Shown: in pieces, positions 9,901-15,058 of the stretch
Position numbering within the stretch: position 1 is the stretch's first letter
How the letters are laid out: every line of letters starts with the position of its first letter
Assembly: GCA_017936205.1 (NCBI GenBank)
Contig: JAGBGB010000263.1
Coordinates: 1 to 20,906 of the forward strand
DNA length: 20,906 nt
Reading direction: 5' to 3'
Origin: Oscillospiraceae bacterium
GTDB lineage: Bacteria > Bacillota > Clostridia > Oscillospirales > Oscillospiraceae
Made by a program: the position numbers and the translations under genes
Notes under the pieces: model-generated
What the model was told of the DNA's origin: nothing
Seen by the model: only the letters and a program-made list of their open reading frames with translations
Database searches by the model: none

Positions 9901-10188
9901 CTCCGTGTCAGCTACCTTGGTATTTCGGGGGAAACAGAAGTTGCCGTGATCACAGGAGCGGAGCTCTACAATCCTGAAAGGGGCTTGTACGCCTTCTCCT
10001 TCGATGGGCTCCTTGCAGCAGAGCTGCGGAGCGTTGTCAGTGCTCAGATCTATGAGGGCAATACCCCTGTTTCCTGCACGCTCCAATACAGTGCCGACAC
10101 CTATGGCAACAATAAGACCGGTGCGCTGGGAGACCTTTGTAAGGCACTCTTCGCCTACAGCGACAGTGCAAAAGCGTATTTTCAATAA
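3934..10188 (+). CDS. Giant secreted heparinase II/III-like polysaccharide lyase with four GLUG modules and duplicated C-terminal module
   Basis: Exported protein of 2084 aa with a clear signal peptide (residues 1-29, ending near LMAEA). Residues about 53-370 look like the alpha/alpha-toroid of heparinase II/III-type lyases (IGYDWLYHYLTESQR; SNWGPWCNCG; YPEGPAYS; FNFGDGES). Residues about 385-630 match the beta-sandwich half of that fold, with TSHSDLDIGTF and ELWFMDLGKDSY. Candidate active-site residues by analogy with the PL12/15/17/21 group are N208, Y261 and H412; the Asn is followed by Trp rather than the usual His. Residues about 656-1768 are four GLUG-type beta-helix modules and 1783-2084 the shared C-terminal module. 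Such enzymes cleave uronic-acid polysaccharides by beta-elimination outside the cell; the substrate is unknown. ATG at 3934 is preceded by AAAAAGGAG, 37 bp after the previous stop, so the two genes are probably one operon. Confidence 0.85.
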   Translation: MLKKTIAIALLLSLLTGLLPLASPLMAEAATTGGAISVSPTTVTSMFNARSKNVHPRIQADRQDFDRIRSLVQTDPYIRSWYTGMHKYCVDILSTPVYDYPVASGKFLSTANETTKRITWLTMVYYISGERQFADRAVAELLNACSISAWDPDSFLGVAQMSYGVGIGYDWLYHYLTESQRKTVVKAIYENAISTQDSPPECMQWISNWGPWCNCGLAVAAAAVFEDYPSQCAKIISNAISNIQLSFVYGPGGSYPEGPAYSTVGLSFTAMFCDAMVNLLGTDFGLSDTAGIRESGRFLMATNGYMSAFNFGDGESQLQNNAAMFWYASRYNMPELSLYQRENQTHNGRYDVYLSMLWYDPELVAGMDRAEPQLDYLMRNDHYESIASFRSFPGDDAMIFTAIKSGYNQTSHSDLDIGTFVMEAMGELWFMDLGKDSYSLSGYGNVAKDARWTYYRKRAEGQNTIVVNPDSTGGQVRTAKCQITDYTSAYDGGHATVNMLGAYDQYGVSSIRRSLALFDNRSRVRLRDEITCTKASTIYWFAHTDANISISSDGKTATLTKNGKTLLAQIATPSEAKFTTMNAKPLSTSPNPSGQNANEGIRKLVIKLTKTTQTNITVFFTPLLNPTDGEKELPTMGVFNTDQLLNRYDPSTTLTPTEEGIYEIYNAEQLCLLSDMVAGGETFTGKTVRLMQDIDLKERSFRPIGGCGSGVNFSGIFDGNGHSVKNLMIFEPSGEFVGFFGSVRNGEIRSFGIDSGIVTGSIGVGGLIGLGHNVTVTECYNRANVIAAKGFSGGLIGRLGGTCSVSNCYNNAYVDASDKIAGGIVGFLAGGTKATIQNCYHTGTLTDTAGRIGMIGYYGTGSSNPVAGITVTNCRSTVPVKSAEIADNSTLESYSGTLQLTKAQLVSAAVGLTDAFIYDCEWENDGYPVLSWQCDTVLPEDLVLHTDAELRLVAYLVNSGKEDFSGKTLTLAGDMDLHCREWIPIGGNNSTDASSKSFRGTFDGRGHSVSNLYISSGYHYVGFFGSVNGGTVQNFGVRSGSVTGGNKSAGLTGYINGTISNCYSRASVSGTSFAAGLAGMSGKSQISDSYAVATVTATGGAGGLVGYYASSGKNSSITNCYAACTLSGRSSGGLVCTVNSSVTGFTITNSYALSGPSLVSSTEGYSLSNSSSQSAANLKAKVTALGTAYTYDTNPQCNSGYPIHAASVYGMGGVSALTPDSKGIYQLNSEDDLRTLAYMVNVLGDSFSGKTLSLNTDIDLGYREWTPIGGNARDDSASYNVFSGTLEGNGHCIRNLCVVGNHKYVGLFGALGGARVRNLGIESGVVMGASRAAGLSGYIRSGTVIENCYNKANVSGDASIGGIAGMISGTDCRILNCYNAGAVSGNASYAGIAGYLSSAAQGCLIENSYHAGTCPVGIVGNTNSAATGTVNNCYSLNTAQLVAGSDTLSVTSSKVCSATELRDSTEVLGSTFAEDYFTRNRMYPVLTWENGDRPTSLPKENGAYQIDTAHELHLLSYLVRKGNTFQGETIELRADIDLKNELWLPIGGLDEDKEHLFKGTFDGKGHRIYNLNAIELTLGNAALFGIVDSGRIQNLGIESGTVMGKLRCAGLCAQIRSGTVISGCYNKAQVFSTSYGGAIASMISGSNCRIENCYNLAPVYGRKFNSSIAGLVGFISSSGHNSTLINCYNVGSYYGFVANVNEAVTGVKVINCHSQGSVYYFYLPNGITATDCTQIDAQTLRGYAPVLGDAFAAAPEGVNRGYPVLNWELSTEPLLDNSLKINHTLNLASDISVNFAVAKSLLEGFDMSTVYVLTEMDAYEGNAKIGATTVKLLPVEQGSYYYFTLNGLTAVQMNDRLSSVLYGTKDGQAYYSARDEYSIATYAYSQMDKAGMPATLKTLCADLLRYGAKAQIFKSYRTDALADAAMTAAHKAYLSDINGVSFGNTNRTLDDVAAPRVTWAGKALDLASKVTLKFVFDPAAYSDKTEELSLRVSYLGISGETEVAVITGAELYNPERGLYAFSFDGLLAAELRSVVSAQIYEGNTPVSCTLQYSADTYGNNKTGALGDLCKALFAYSDSAKAYFQ
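5899..9237 (+). repeat. Four tandem GLUG-type modules of ~270 residues
   Basis: Each unit begins with a segment like EL-x-LLSYLV...F-x-GKT...DIDL...W-x-PIGG, continues with F-x-GTFDGNGH-x-x-x-NL and VGFFG, then has several short turns of the form GGLIG / AGLSG alternating with I-x-NCYN, and ends in YPVLSWE/NWE. Units start near 5899, 6760, 7590 and 8420. This is the GLUG pattern, known from IgA-protease-like and other bacterial surface proteins and expected to form a right-handed beta-helix stalk. In this position it would hold the lyase away from, or on, a surface. The DNA copies are clearly diverged. Confidence 0.8.
9280..10185 (+). repeat. C-terminal module, copy 2 (direct repeat with 2988-3893)
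   Basis: Gap-free partner of the copy at 2988-3893, ending exactly at the stop codon as copy 1 does. Differences cluster near residues 1808-1829 (about 9361-9426) and at the last turn before LCKALF, while most of the rest is nearly identical at the nucleotide level. Similarity stops at the stop codon, so the repeat unit is the coding module, not a larger block. Confidence 0.85.
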
Positions 10189-10201
10189 GCCCACAGTACA
10201 C

Positions 10202-10494
10202 TCTGAGACAGGGGAGACGGCTTGTGTCCCGGTGGCATTCGGATAAGATAATCCACCGTAAAGGATGGATGTGTAGGGGCGATGCCCTGTAATCGCCCGG
10301 TCAGGGCGGGTATCGCCCTGACGTAAATAGGCTGTCCTTTCCTTGAAATCTGCAGAATCTCAGACTTTTTTGCGTAACACCGTTTCACGGTGTTACCGGG
10401 CGATGACATGGCATCGCCCCTACAGATTCATTTTTCTATGATAGCATTTCTAGACCTGAATGCCACCGAGTATGCCCATCTCCCTGTCTCAGAT
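10202..10494. repeat. Palindromic MITE-like element, nested inverted repeats
   Basis: Outer arms: TCTGAGACAGGGGAGA at 10202-10217 pairs with TCTCCCTGTCTCAGA at 10480-10494 (one bulged base), and GGTGGCATTC near 10221-10231 pairs with GAATGCCACC near 10459-10468. Inner arms: TGTAGGGGCGATGCC at 10272-10286 pairs perfectly with 10410-10424; the arm extends to 29 bp (10272-10300 / 10396-10424) with two mismatches. The core holds two further hairpins: TCAGGGCG...CGCCCTGA at 10301-10321 and GTAACACCG...CGGTGTTAC at 10374-10396. It begins 13 bp after the lyase stop codon and could end that transcript. No transposase is present. It fills most of the gap between the lyase and the CarD-family gene. Confidence 0.75.
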
Positions 10495-10528
10495 AAGAAA
10501 AAAAGGTGGAAATTTGTGGATTTTGCCT

Positions 10529-10558
10529 ATGACATGATTGGCAGAATTATGCTATAAT
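10529..10558 (+). promoter_or_regulatory. Predicted SigA promoter of the CarD-family gene
   Basis: ATGACA at 10529-10534, 18 bp spacer, consensus TATAAT at 10553-10558 preceded by TGC (extended -10). Transcription would start near 10565, leaving a leader of about 97 nt before the TTG start at 10662. Confidence 0.7.
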
Positions 10559-10569
10559 GCAGGGGTAAG

Positions 10570-10647
10570 ATGCTGTCTATGCACTCCCGACAGTTGGAAA
10601 ACCACGCTGTTCCTCGAGGCTGTAGCAAGCATGGGAATCTTTTTTGA
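10570..10647 (+). CDS. Possible 25-codon leader ORF ahead of the CarD-family gene
   Basis: ATG at 10570 opens a 25-codon frame (begins MLSMHSRQLE) whose TGA stop at 10645-10647 touches the GAAGGAGGGG ribosome binding site of the next gene. AGGGG lies just upstream, but the predicted transcript start is only about 5 nt away, so translation would be near-leaderless. The stop-on-SD arrangement would suit translational coupling, yet chance is quite possible. No family resemblance. Confidence 0.2.
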   Translation: MLSMHSRQLENHAVPRGCSKHGNLF

Positions 10648-10661
10648 AGGAGGGGAACGGC

Positions 10662-11171
10662 TTGTTTCAGATAGGTGAAACAGTGTTGTATGAGCTGTGG
10701 GGTGTGTGCACCATTGAGTGTATGGAAACCCAGAAGAGCACAGAGGGCGTGCAGGAGTATCTGGTGCTTCGCCCGGTGTACCATGATACTGCCAAGCTAT
10801 ACCTGCCCAATAAGCAGGCGTGTCTTGAGAAGGTGCTGCGATATGTACTGGACCGAGATCAGATCCGGGAGCTGCTGCAGGATCTGACGAAGGAGCCCTT
10901 GCAGTGGGTAGAGGATCCCAAGGAACGCAGTCGCCAATTCCGGCAGATCTTGAGTGAGGGCGATCGAGGACAACTCCTTCGACTGATCCGTCTGCTGTAT
11001 CTCCGTCGGAAGGAACTGCGGGAGAAGGGGCGGAATCTCCGCATGACAGATGACCAAGCCCTAAGGGATGCTGAAAAGCTTCTGAATGGAGAATTCGCCT
11101 ATGTGCTCGGGATCCCTCTGCAGGAGGTTCCTAACTATATCCACGCCTATATGGATGCACTGGAAGAATAG
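10662..11171 (+). CDS. CarD/CdnL-family transcriptional regulator
   Basis: Cytoplasmic protein of 169 aa. Residues 1-55 form the RNA-polymerase-interacting Tudor-like region (FQIGETVLYELWGVCTI...YLVLRP...KLYLP), shared with the transcription-repair coupling factor. Residues about 60-165 are the helical DNA-binding half with the family-typical LLYLRRKELREKGRNL...DAEKLLNGEFAYVLGI stretch. Family members bind the RNA polymerase beta subunit and stabilise open promoter complexes, often at rRNA and growth-related promoters. I choose TTG at 10662 because GAAGGAGGGG at 10646-10655 lies 6 nt upstream; an upstream in-frame TTG at 10644 would overlap that ribosome binding site and has none of its own. 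Promoter at 10529-10558; terminator-like hairpin straight after the stop. No obvious functional link to the surface genes around it. Confidence 0.88.
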   Translation: MFQIGETVLYELWGVCTIECMETQKSTEGVQEYLVLRPVYHDTAKLYLPNKQACLEKVLRYVLDRDQIRELLQDLTKEPLQWVEDPKERSRQFRQILSEGDRGQLLRLIRLLYLRRKELREKGRNLRMTDDQALRDAEKLLNGEFAYVLGIPLQEVPNYIHAYMDALEE

Positions 11172-11179
11172 AGAATGAT

Positions 11180-11208
11180 TTGACAAAACCTCCGTAATTT
11201 GTTATGAT
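11180..11208 (+). promoter_or_regulatory. Predicted SigA promoter of ridA, inside an inverted repeat
   Basis: Consensus TTGACA at 11180-11185, exactly 17 bp spacer, TATGAT at 11203-11208. Transcription should start near 11214-11216, within the loop of the 20-bp inverted repeat, so the ridA message would contain only the right arm and its ribosome binding site would be free. Confidence 0.75.
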
Positions 11209-11243
11209 AATGCTATCCTAACAAATTACGGAGGTTTTTATTT
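11185..11243 (+). terminator. Perfect 20-bp hairpin with T-tract after carD, overlapping the ridA promoter and ribosome binding site
   Basis: Left arm 11185-11204 and right arm 11219-11238 are perfect reverse complements around a 14-nt loop. The base of the stem is CCTCCG/CGGAGG, and the right side runs into TTTTTATTT (11234-11243), the form of a Rho-independent terminator for the gene ending at 11171. The right arm contains the ridA Shine-Dalgarno (ACGGAGG, 11229-11235), so any read-through RNA would also hide it. Confidence 0.7.
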
Positions 11244-11618
11244 ATGGAAAAGGTATTTACTGAACTGGCTCCCGCAGCCATTGGCCCCTACAGCCAAGCT
11301 ATGAAGGTCGGCAATCTCGTCTACACCTCCGGTCAGATCCCCATTGATCCCAAGACCGGCAATGTAGAGGCTGCTGATATCGCAGGTCAGACCCGTCAGG
11401 TCATGGAGAACCTGAAGGCTGTTCTGGAGGCTGCAGGCAGCTCTATGGACAAGGCTGTTAAGACCCTTTGCTTCCTGACGGACATGGGAAATTTCGGGGC
11501 TTTCAATGAAATCTATGCCGAATACTTTACAGGCAAGCCTGCCAGAAGCTGTGTGGCAGTCTCTGCTCTCCCCAAGGCTGTCCTTGTGGAGGTAGAGGTG
11601 GTCGCCGAGCTGGTTTAA
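11244..11618 (+). CDS. ridA: RidA family reactive-intermediate deaminase (YjgF/YER057c/UK114)
   Basis: Cytoplasmic protein of 124 aa, the normal family length. RidA forms trimers and hydrolyses reactive enamine/imine intermediates (such as 2-aminoacrylate made by PLP enzymes) to keto acids and ammonia. Diagnostic segments are IGPYSQA near the N-terminus, VYTSGQIPIDPKTG, the central QVMENLKAVLEAAG and the C-terminal PARSCVAVSALPKAVLVEVEVVA, which carries the conserved Arg (R105) that binds the substrate carboxylate and the Glu of the VEVE end. ATG at 11244 follows ACGGAGG by 8 nt. It has its own promoter in the upstream hairpin. No clear terminator follows; the next gene starts 43 bp downstream and may be read from the same RNA. 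Confidence 0.95.
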   Translation: MEKVFTELAPAAIGPYSQAMKVGNLVYTSGQIPIDPKTGNVEAADIAGQTRQVMENLKAVLEAAGSSMDKAVKTLCFLTDMGNFGAFNEIYAEYFTGKPARSCVAVSALPKAVLVEVEVVAELV

Positions 11619-11661
11619 GATCGGATCGCATGATTCTCATATGGTTAGGGAGGGTTTGACT

Positions 11662-12939
11662 GTGTTACGAAAGCTACTTGCAGCTCTGCTGGTATGGAGC
11701 CTCTGCTTGTGTGCCATTCCATTTAGCACCGCAGCTGAGCCTATTCATAAGCTGCACGAGGAAGAACTTGAGGTTCTGAGAATTGTTAACAGAGAGCGTC
11801 TTAAAGAGGAGCTGCCTCCCCTGACCTCCACACCTGTACTGCAGGAGGGCGGCGGCATCCGTGCCGCAGAGCTGGAGGAGCTGCCATCCCACACCCGTCC
11901 CAATGGATCATCATGGTTCAGCATTCTGGGAGAATTGGACCTGCCTGCATATTACAGAGTGGGAGAGAATGTGGCAGCCGGTCAGATCCATGCTGTGGAT
12001 GTTATGCAGGCGTGGATGAACAGCACTACCCATAGGATGAATATCTTGGATCCCCTATTCGTTCACTTGGGGGTAGGATATCACTATTCAGCTGCCTCTA
12101 CCTATGGTACCCACTGGGCGCAGCTCTTCTTTACCTCCTACCACTGTGAATACACTTCGATGGAGCTGATCCTTATGGAGCAGGAGCCTGTTGCACTGGG
12201 AACTACAGCCGAGCAGCTTCCCCTTGTAGCCCAACTGCAATGCGAGACCTGTGGAGCTTCTTACCTGCCCATTCTGGAGGAATACTGCAGTGGCTACGAC
12301 CCCCAGCTTAAGGGGCGGCAGACCATTGAGGTCTCCTGCTTAGGCTTCACAGCCGACATCTCGGTAGTGGTAGACTCAGAGCAGGAGGACACTCCCCAGA
12401 ACCCCACCGGTCAGTTTATTGATATTGCTGCAGACAGCTGGTATGCCCCCTCTGTAGAGTATATGGTTACCTGCGGCCTTATGAACGGTGTGGGAAACAA
12501 CCGCTTCAACCCCAGCGGCAGTGTGACCAGAGCCATGCTTGTAACCATTCTCTACCGTGCAGCGGGCTCTCCCTCTGTGGAGGGGATCCTCAATCCCTTT
12601 ACGGATGTGCCCAATGCCTGGTATCGGGATGCGGTGGTTTGGGCTGCATCTCAGGGCGTTGTAAACGGTGTCAGTAAGGATCGCTTCAACCCCAATGGCG
12701 CCATTACCAGAGAACAGATCGCAACCATTCTCTACCGTTATGAGGGGGTTGGTGACATTGAGGTCGATCTGGATGCCTTCACGGACGGCTCCACCGTCAG
12801 TGGTTATGCACAGCAGCCTATGACATGGGCAACCCAGAAGGGACTGATCAACGGTGTGGGCAGTGGCAAGCTGGCTCCTGCCAACACCGCTACCCGTGCT
12901 CAGATCGCAACGATTTTGGCAAGATACCTTCAGCAATGA
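11662..12939 (+). CDS. Surface protein with CAP (SCP-like) domain and three SLH repeats
   Basis: Exported protein of 425 aa. I choose GTG at 11662: AGGGAGGG at 11647-11654 lies 7 nt upstream, and the product then starts with a clean signal peptide (MLRKLLAALLVWSLCLC, cut near STAA). An ATG at 11641 would overlap that site. Residues about 33-165 are a CAP domain of the bacterial YkwD/SCP type: IVNRERL, SHTRPNGSSWF, VGENVA, THRMNIL and the late GTHWAQLF. Candidate cavity residues are H77, E102, H124 and H151. About 190-235 is a short Ig-like segment ending QTIEVSCLGFTADISVVV. Residues about 252-425 are three SLH repeats with TRAM, TREQ and TRAQ in the TRAE position, expected to bind the pyruvylated secondary cell-wall polymer. 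The molecular role of bacterial CAP domains is not settled. It is followed after 22 bp by another SLH gene. Confidence 0.88.
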   Translation: MLRKLLAALLVWSLCLCAIPFSTAAEPIHKLHEEELEVLRIVNRERLKEELPPLTSTPVLQEGGGIRAAELEELPSHTRPNGSSWFSILGELDLPAYYRVGENVAAGQIHAVDVMQAWMNSTTHRMNILDPLFVHLGVGYHYSAASTYGTHWAQLFFTSYHCEYTSMELILMEQEPVALGTTAEQLPLVAQLQCETCGASYLPILEEYCSGYDPQLKGRQTIEVSCLGFTADISVVVDSEQEDTPQNPTGQFIDIAADSWYAPSVEYMVTCGLMNGVGNNRFNPSGSVTRAMLVTILYRAAGSPSVEGILNPFTDVPNAWYRDAVVWAASQGVVNGVSKDRFNPNGAITREQIATILYRYEGVGDIEVDLDAFTDGSTVSGYAQQPMTWATQKGLINGVGSGKLAPANTATRAQIATILARYLQQ

Positions 12940-12961
12940 TATTTGAAAGGAGATCAAAACG

Positions 12962-14977
12962 ATGAAGAAGAAGCTCCTATCCCTGCTCCTGGTGCTGAGC
13001 ATGGTGCTGTCTCTGCTCCCCCTTGCGGCAGCAGAAGAAGCCCCTGTGGAAGCTCCTGTGAGTCAGGACCTCTGCTGCAGCACTCGCAGAGTGCCGGAGA
13101 GTCGTGCTCTTACCCGCCCGGACTTTGAGGGTATGCTCTATGAGATCACCCCTCAGCGTGTTGAGGACACCTTCCGCTATTTGGAAGATTTCTACGAAAA
13201 AGCCCACCCTGAAATGGCACTGCAGGTCCACTACGGAGATGATAAGGATAAGCAGGTGCTGCTGACTCTGGCACAGATCATCACCAAGGACTGTGAGACC
13301 GATCGTGAAAAAGCAGATGCCGTTGCCAACTGGGTCAAGGGGAACATTGTATACGAGCTCAATGCTTCCGCTTATGCCACCGATGCCTTCTACGACAGAC
13401 AGGGCAACTGCCTCAGCTATGCCTTCCTGATCCAGACCCTCCTGCGGCTGCTGGAGATCCCTGCGGTTCTGGGGGACGGCTGGCGAGGAGATATGAAGAC
13501 CAATACCGTAGATCTGTTCAATTATGACGGTCATGCATGGGTTTTCGTATATCTGGAGGGCGAATGGGTCCTTTATGATCCTCTGTGGCTGTCGGAGAGC
13601 ACCACAGATCGGGAATATATGGCAGAGTGGATCTACTTCGATACCGTTGAATTTACGACTCCCGCCTATGACGGAGAGAATCTGCCTCCCGAAGCCTACG
13701 ACAAGGTCAAGGCTTACTACACAGACGGTGTTCACTATGTATTCAGCCGTGCCTTCCCGGAGGGCACCGGAGTGCTGACCAGCTTTATCAACAACATTTC
13801 CATCACTTATGTTACCAATCAGGATGAGCCGATTAACCAGATCTCTGACGGCTGGGTCTATTTGGACAGCAGCAAAGACGAGACAACTATGCGCACCGGA
13901 CAGCTCTATGCCGACAGCTGGATCTCCTATGGGGATTATCGGGACGGAACACATATGTGCCTGACCTATGCCCATGCCAATGGCATGATGATCGACGGTG
14001 CGGTTATGGAGTACGATGGTGTGGATTACATGATGACCGGCAACCAGTGCCTGCCCATTATGGTATCAGAGGATATTTATTCCATCACCTACGGTCTGCT
14101 CACTTTGCCTGTGGGCTATGAGGGTCCTTACCTCGCCTTCCCCTGGGGCGATAAAGCCAGGGAAGGCTGCACCATTACCGTTGAGAGCCAGAACCCGGAG
14201 ATCGCTGTTGCCAATGAGCAGGGCATCATCACCTGTTTGTCCGAGGGCTATGCATCCTTCTTTGTGACTTTGATCAGAGATGAGGATGAGGCTTATATGG
14301 GCAGTCTGTATATTCAGCTCTTCGTTTCCGATGAAGAACGGATCCCGGATTACACCGACCGTTCCGCTATCAATCCCGACCAGCCGGATCAGCCCGACCA
14401 GCCGGATCAGCCCGACCAGCCGGATCAGCCCGATCCCCCTGCTCCTGAGTTTACGGATACCGTAGAGGGAAGCTGGTATGAGGAGTCTGTCTCCTACATG
14501 GTGTCTCAGGGACTGATGAACGGTGTAGGTAACGGTAGATTCAATCCTGACGGCAGCGTTACCAGAGCCATGCTGGTCACCATTCTCTACCGTGCGGAGG
14601 GAGAGCCCTCGGTAGAGGGGATGAGCAACCCCTTCGCCGATGTGCCTACTGCATGGTATCATGATGCAGTTATCTGGGCTGCAGCGCAGGGTATCGTCAA
14701 CGGTGTCAGCAAGGATCGCTTCAATCCCAACGGCAATATTACCAGAGAGCAGATCGCAACCATCCTCTATCGCTATGAGGGGATCCAGGGTGTAGAGGTC
14801 GATCTGGGCGCCTATACAGACGGCAACACCGTCAGTGGCTATGCACTGCAGCCTATGACATGGGCAACCCAACAGGGACTGATCAATGGCGTAGGCGGTG
14901 GCAGACTGGCTCCCACCAATACCGCCACCCGTGCCCAAATCGCCACCATTTTGGCAAGATATTTACAGAAGACCTGA
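12962..14977 (+). CDS. Surface transglutaminase-like protein with Ig-like domain and three SLH repeats
   Basis: Exported protein of 671 aa, signal peptide 1-22 (MKKKLLSLLLVLSMVLSLLP, cut near LAAAEE). Residues about 105-215 form a transglutaminase-like core with an intact Cys-His-Asp triad: C150 in GNCLSYA, H191 in DGHAWVFV, D206 in YDPLW. This fold covers protein cross-linkers, peptidases and inactive binding forms; which applies cannot be told. Residues about 395-460 resemble a bacterial Ig-like (Big_2) domain (VESQNPEIAVANEQGIIT). A PDQ-repeat linker (about 472-491) precedes three SLH repeats (about 500-671) closely similar to those of the gene before. ATG at 12962 follows GAAAGGAG, 22 bp after the previous stop, so the pair should be co-transcribed; a strong hairpin follows. 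Likely role: cell-wall-anchored remodelling or substrate capture, by inference. Confidence 0.88.
   Translation: MKKKLLSLLLVLSMVLSLLPLAAAEEAPVEAPVSQDLCCSTRRVPESRALTRPDFEGMLYEITPQRVEDTFRYLEDFYEKAHPEMALQVHYGDDKDKQVLLTLAQIITKDCETDREKADAVANWVKGNIVYELNASAYATDAFYDRQGNCLSYAFLIQTLLRLLEIPAVLGDGWRGDMKTNTVDLFNYDGHAWVFVYLEGEWVLYDPLWLSESTTDREYMAEWIYFDTVEFTTPAYDGENLPPEAYDKVKAYYTDGVHYVFSRAFPEGTGVLTSFINNISITYVTNQDEPINQISDGWVYLDSSKDETTMRTGQLYADSWISYGDYRDGTHMCLTYAHANGMMIDGAVMEYDGVDYMMTGNQCLPIMVSEDIYSITYGLLTLPVGYEGPYLAFPWGDKAREGCTITVESQNPEIAVANEQGIITCLSEGYASFFVTLIRDEDEAYMGSLYIQLFVSDEERIPDYTDRSAINPDQPDQPDQPDQPDQPDQPDPPAPEFTDTVEGSWYEESVSYMVSQGLMNGVGNGRFNPDGSVTRAMLVTILYRAEGEPSVEGMSNPFADVPTAWYHDAVIWAAAQGIVNGVSKDRFNPNGNITREQIATILYRYEGIQGVEVDLGAYTDGNTVSGYALQPMTWATQQGLINGVGGGRLAPTNTATRAQIATILARYLQKT
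14375..14434 (+). repeat. Short tandem repeat coding (PDQPDQ)n linker
   Basis: Three exact 18-bp units (CCCGACCAGCCGGATCAG) at 14375-14392, 14393-14410 and 14411-14428, followed by a partial CCCGAT. It encodes an acidic, Pro-rich spacer between the Ig-like domain and the SLH repeats. Within each unit the two PDQ triplets use different codons (GAC versus GAT), so the unit of expansion is 18 bp, not 9 bp. Confidence 0.9.
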
Positions 14978-15007
14978 TTTTAAAAAAATTGCTTAACATA
15001 TCTATGT

Positions 15008-15057
15008 AAAATGCGGCTGTCTCAAAATGATTCATCATTTTGAGACAGCCACATTTT
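15008..15057. terminator. Strong hairpin terminator after the SLH gene pair
   Basis: A 16-bp perfect stem GGCTGTCTCAAAATGA / TCATTTTGAGACAGCC with TTCA loop, extended to 23 bp per arm with one mismatch by AAAATG/CATTTT. The A-rich left base and T-rich right base make it usable in both directions. It lies 30 bp after the stop of the transglutaminase gene. Confidence 0.85.
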
Positions 15058-15058
15058 C

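Noticed and set aside
8665..10194. Minus-strand frames (290 and 191 codons) opposite the C-terminal module of the lyase
   Set aside because: The same antisense frame appears opposite copy 1 of the module near 3794, so it is inherited with the repeat. It shows no independent signs of a gene.
10182..10409. 75-codon minus-strand frame after the lyase gene
   Set aside because: It lies within the palindromic element and its product is just a translation of the repeat arms.
11641..11661. ATG at 11641 as the start of the CAP-SLH protein
   Set aside because: It overlaps the AGGGAGGG site that serves GTG 11662 and would add MVREGLT before an otherwise standard signal peptide.
14989..15012. TTGCTT ... 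TAAAAT as a promoter after the transglutaminase gene
   Set aside because: The spacer is only 12 bp and a terminator hairpin begins inside it.
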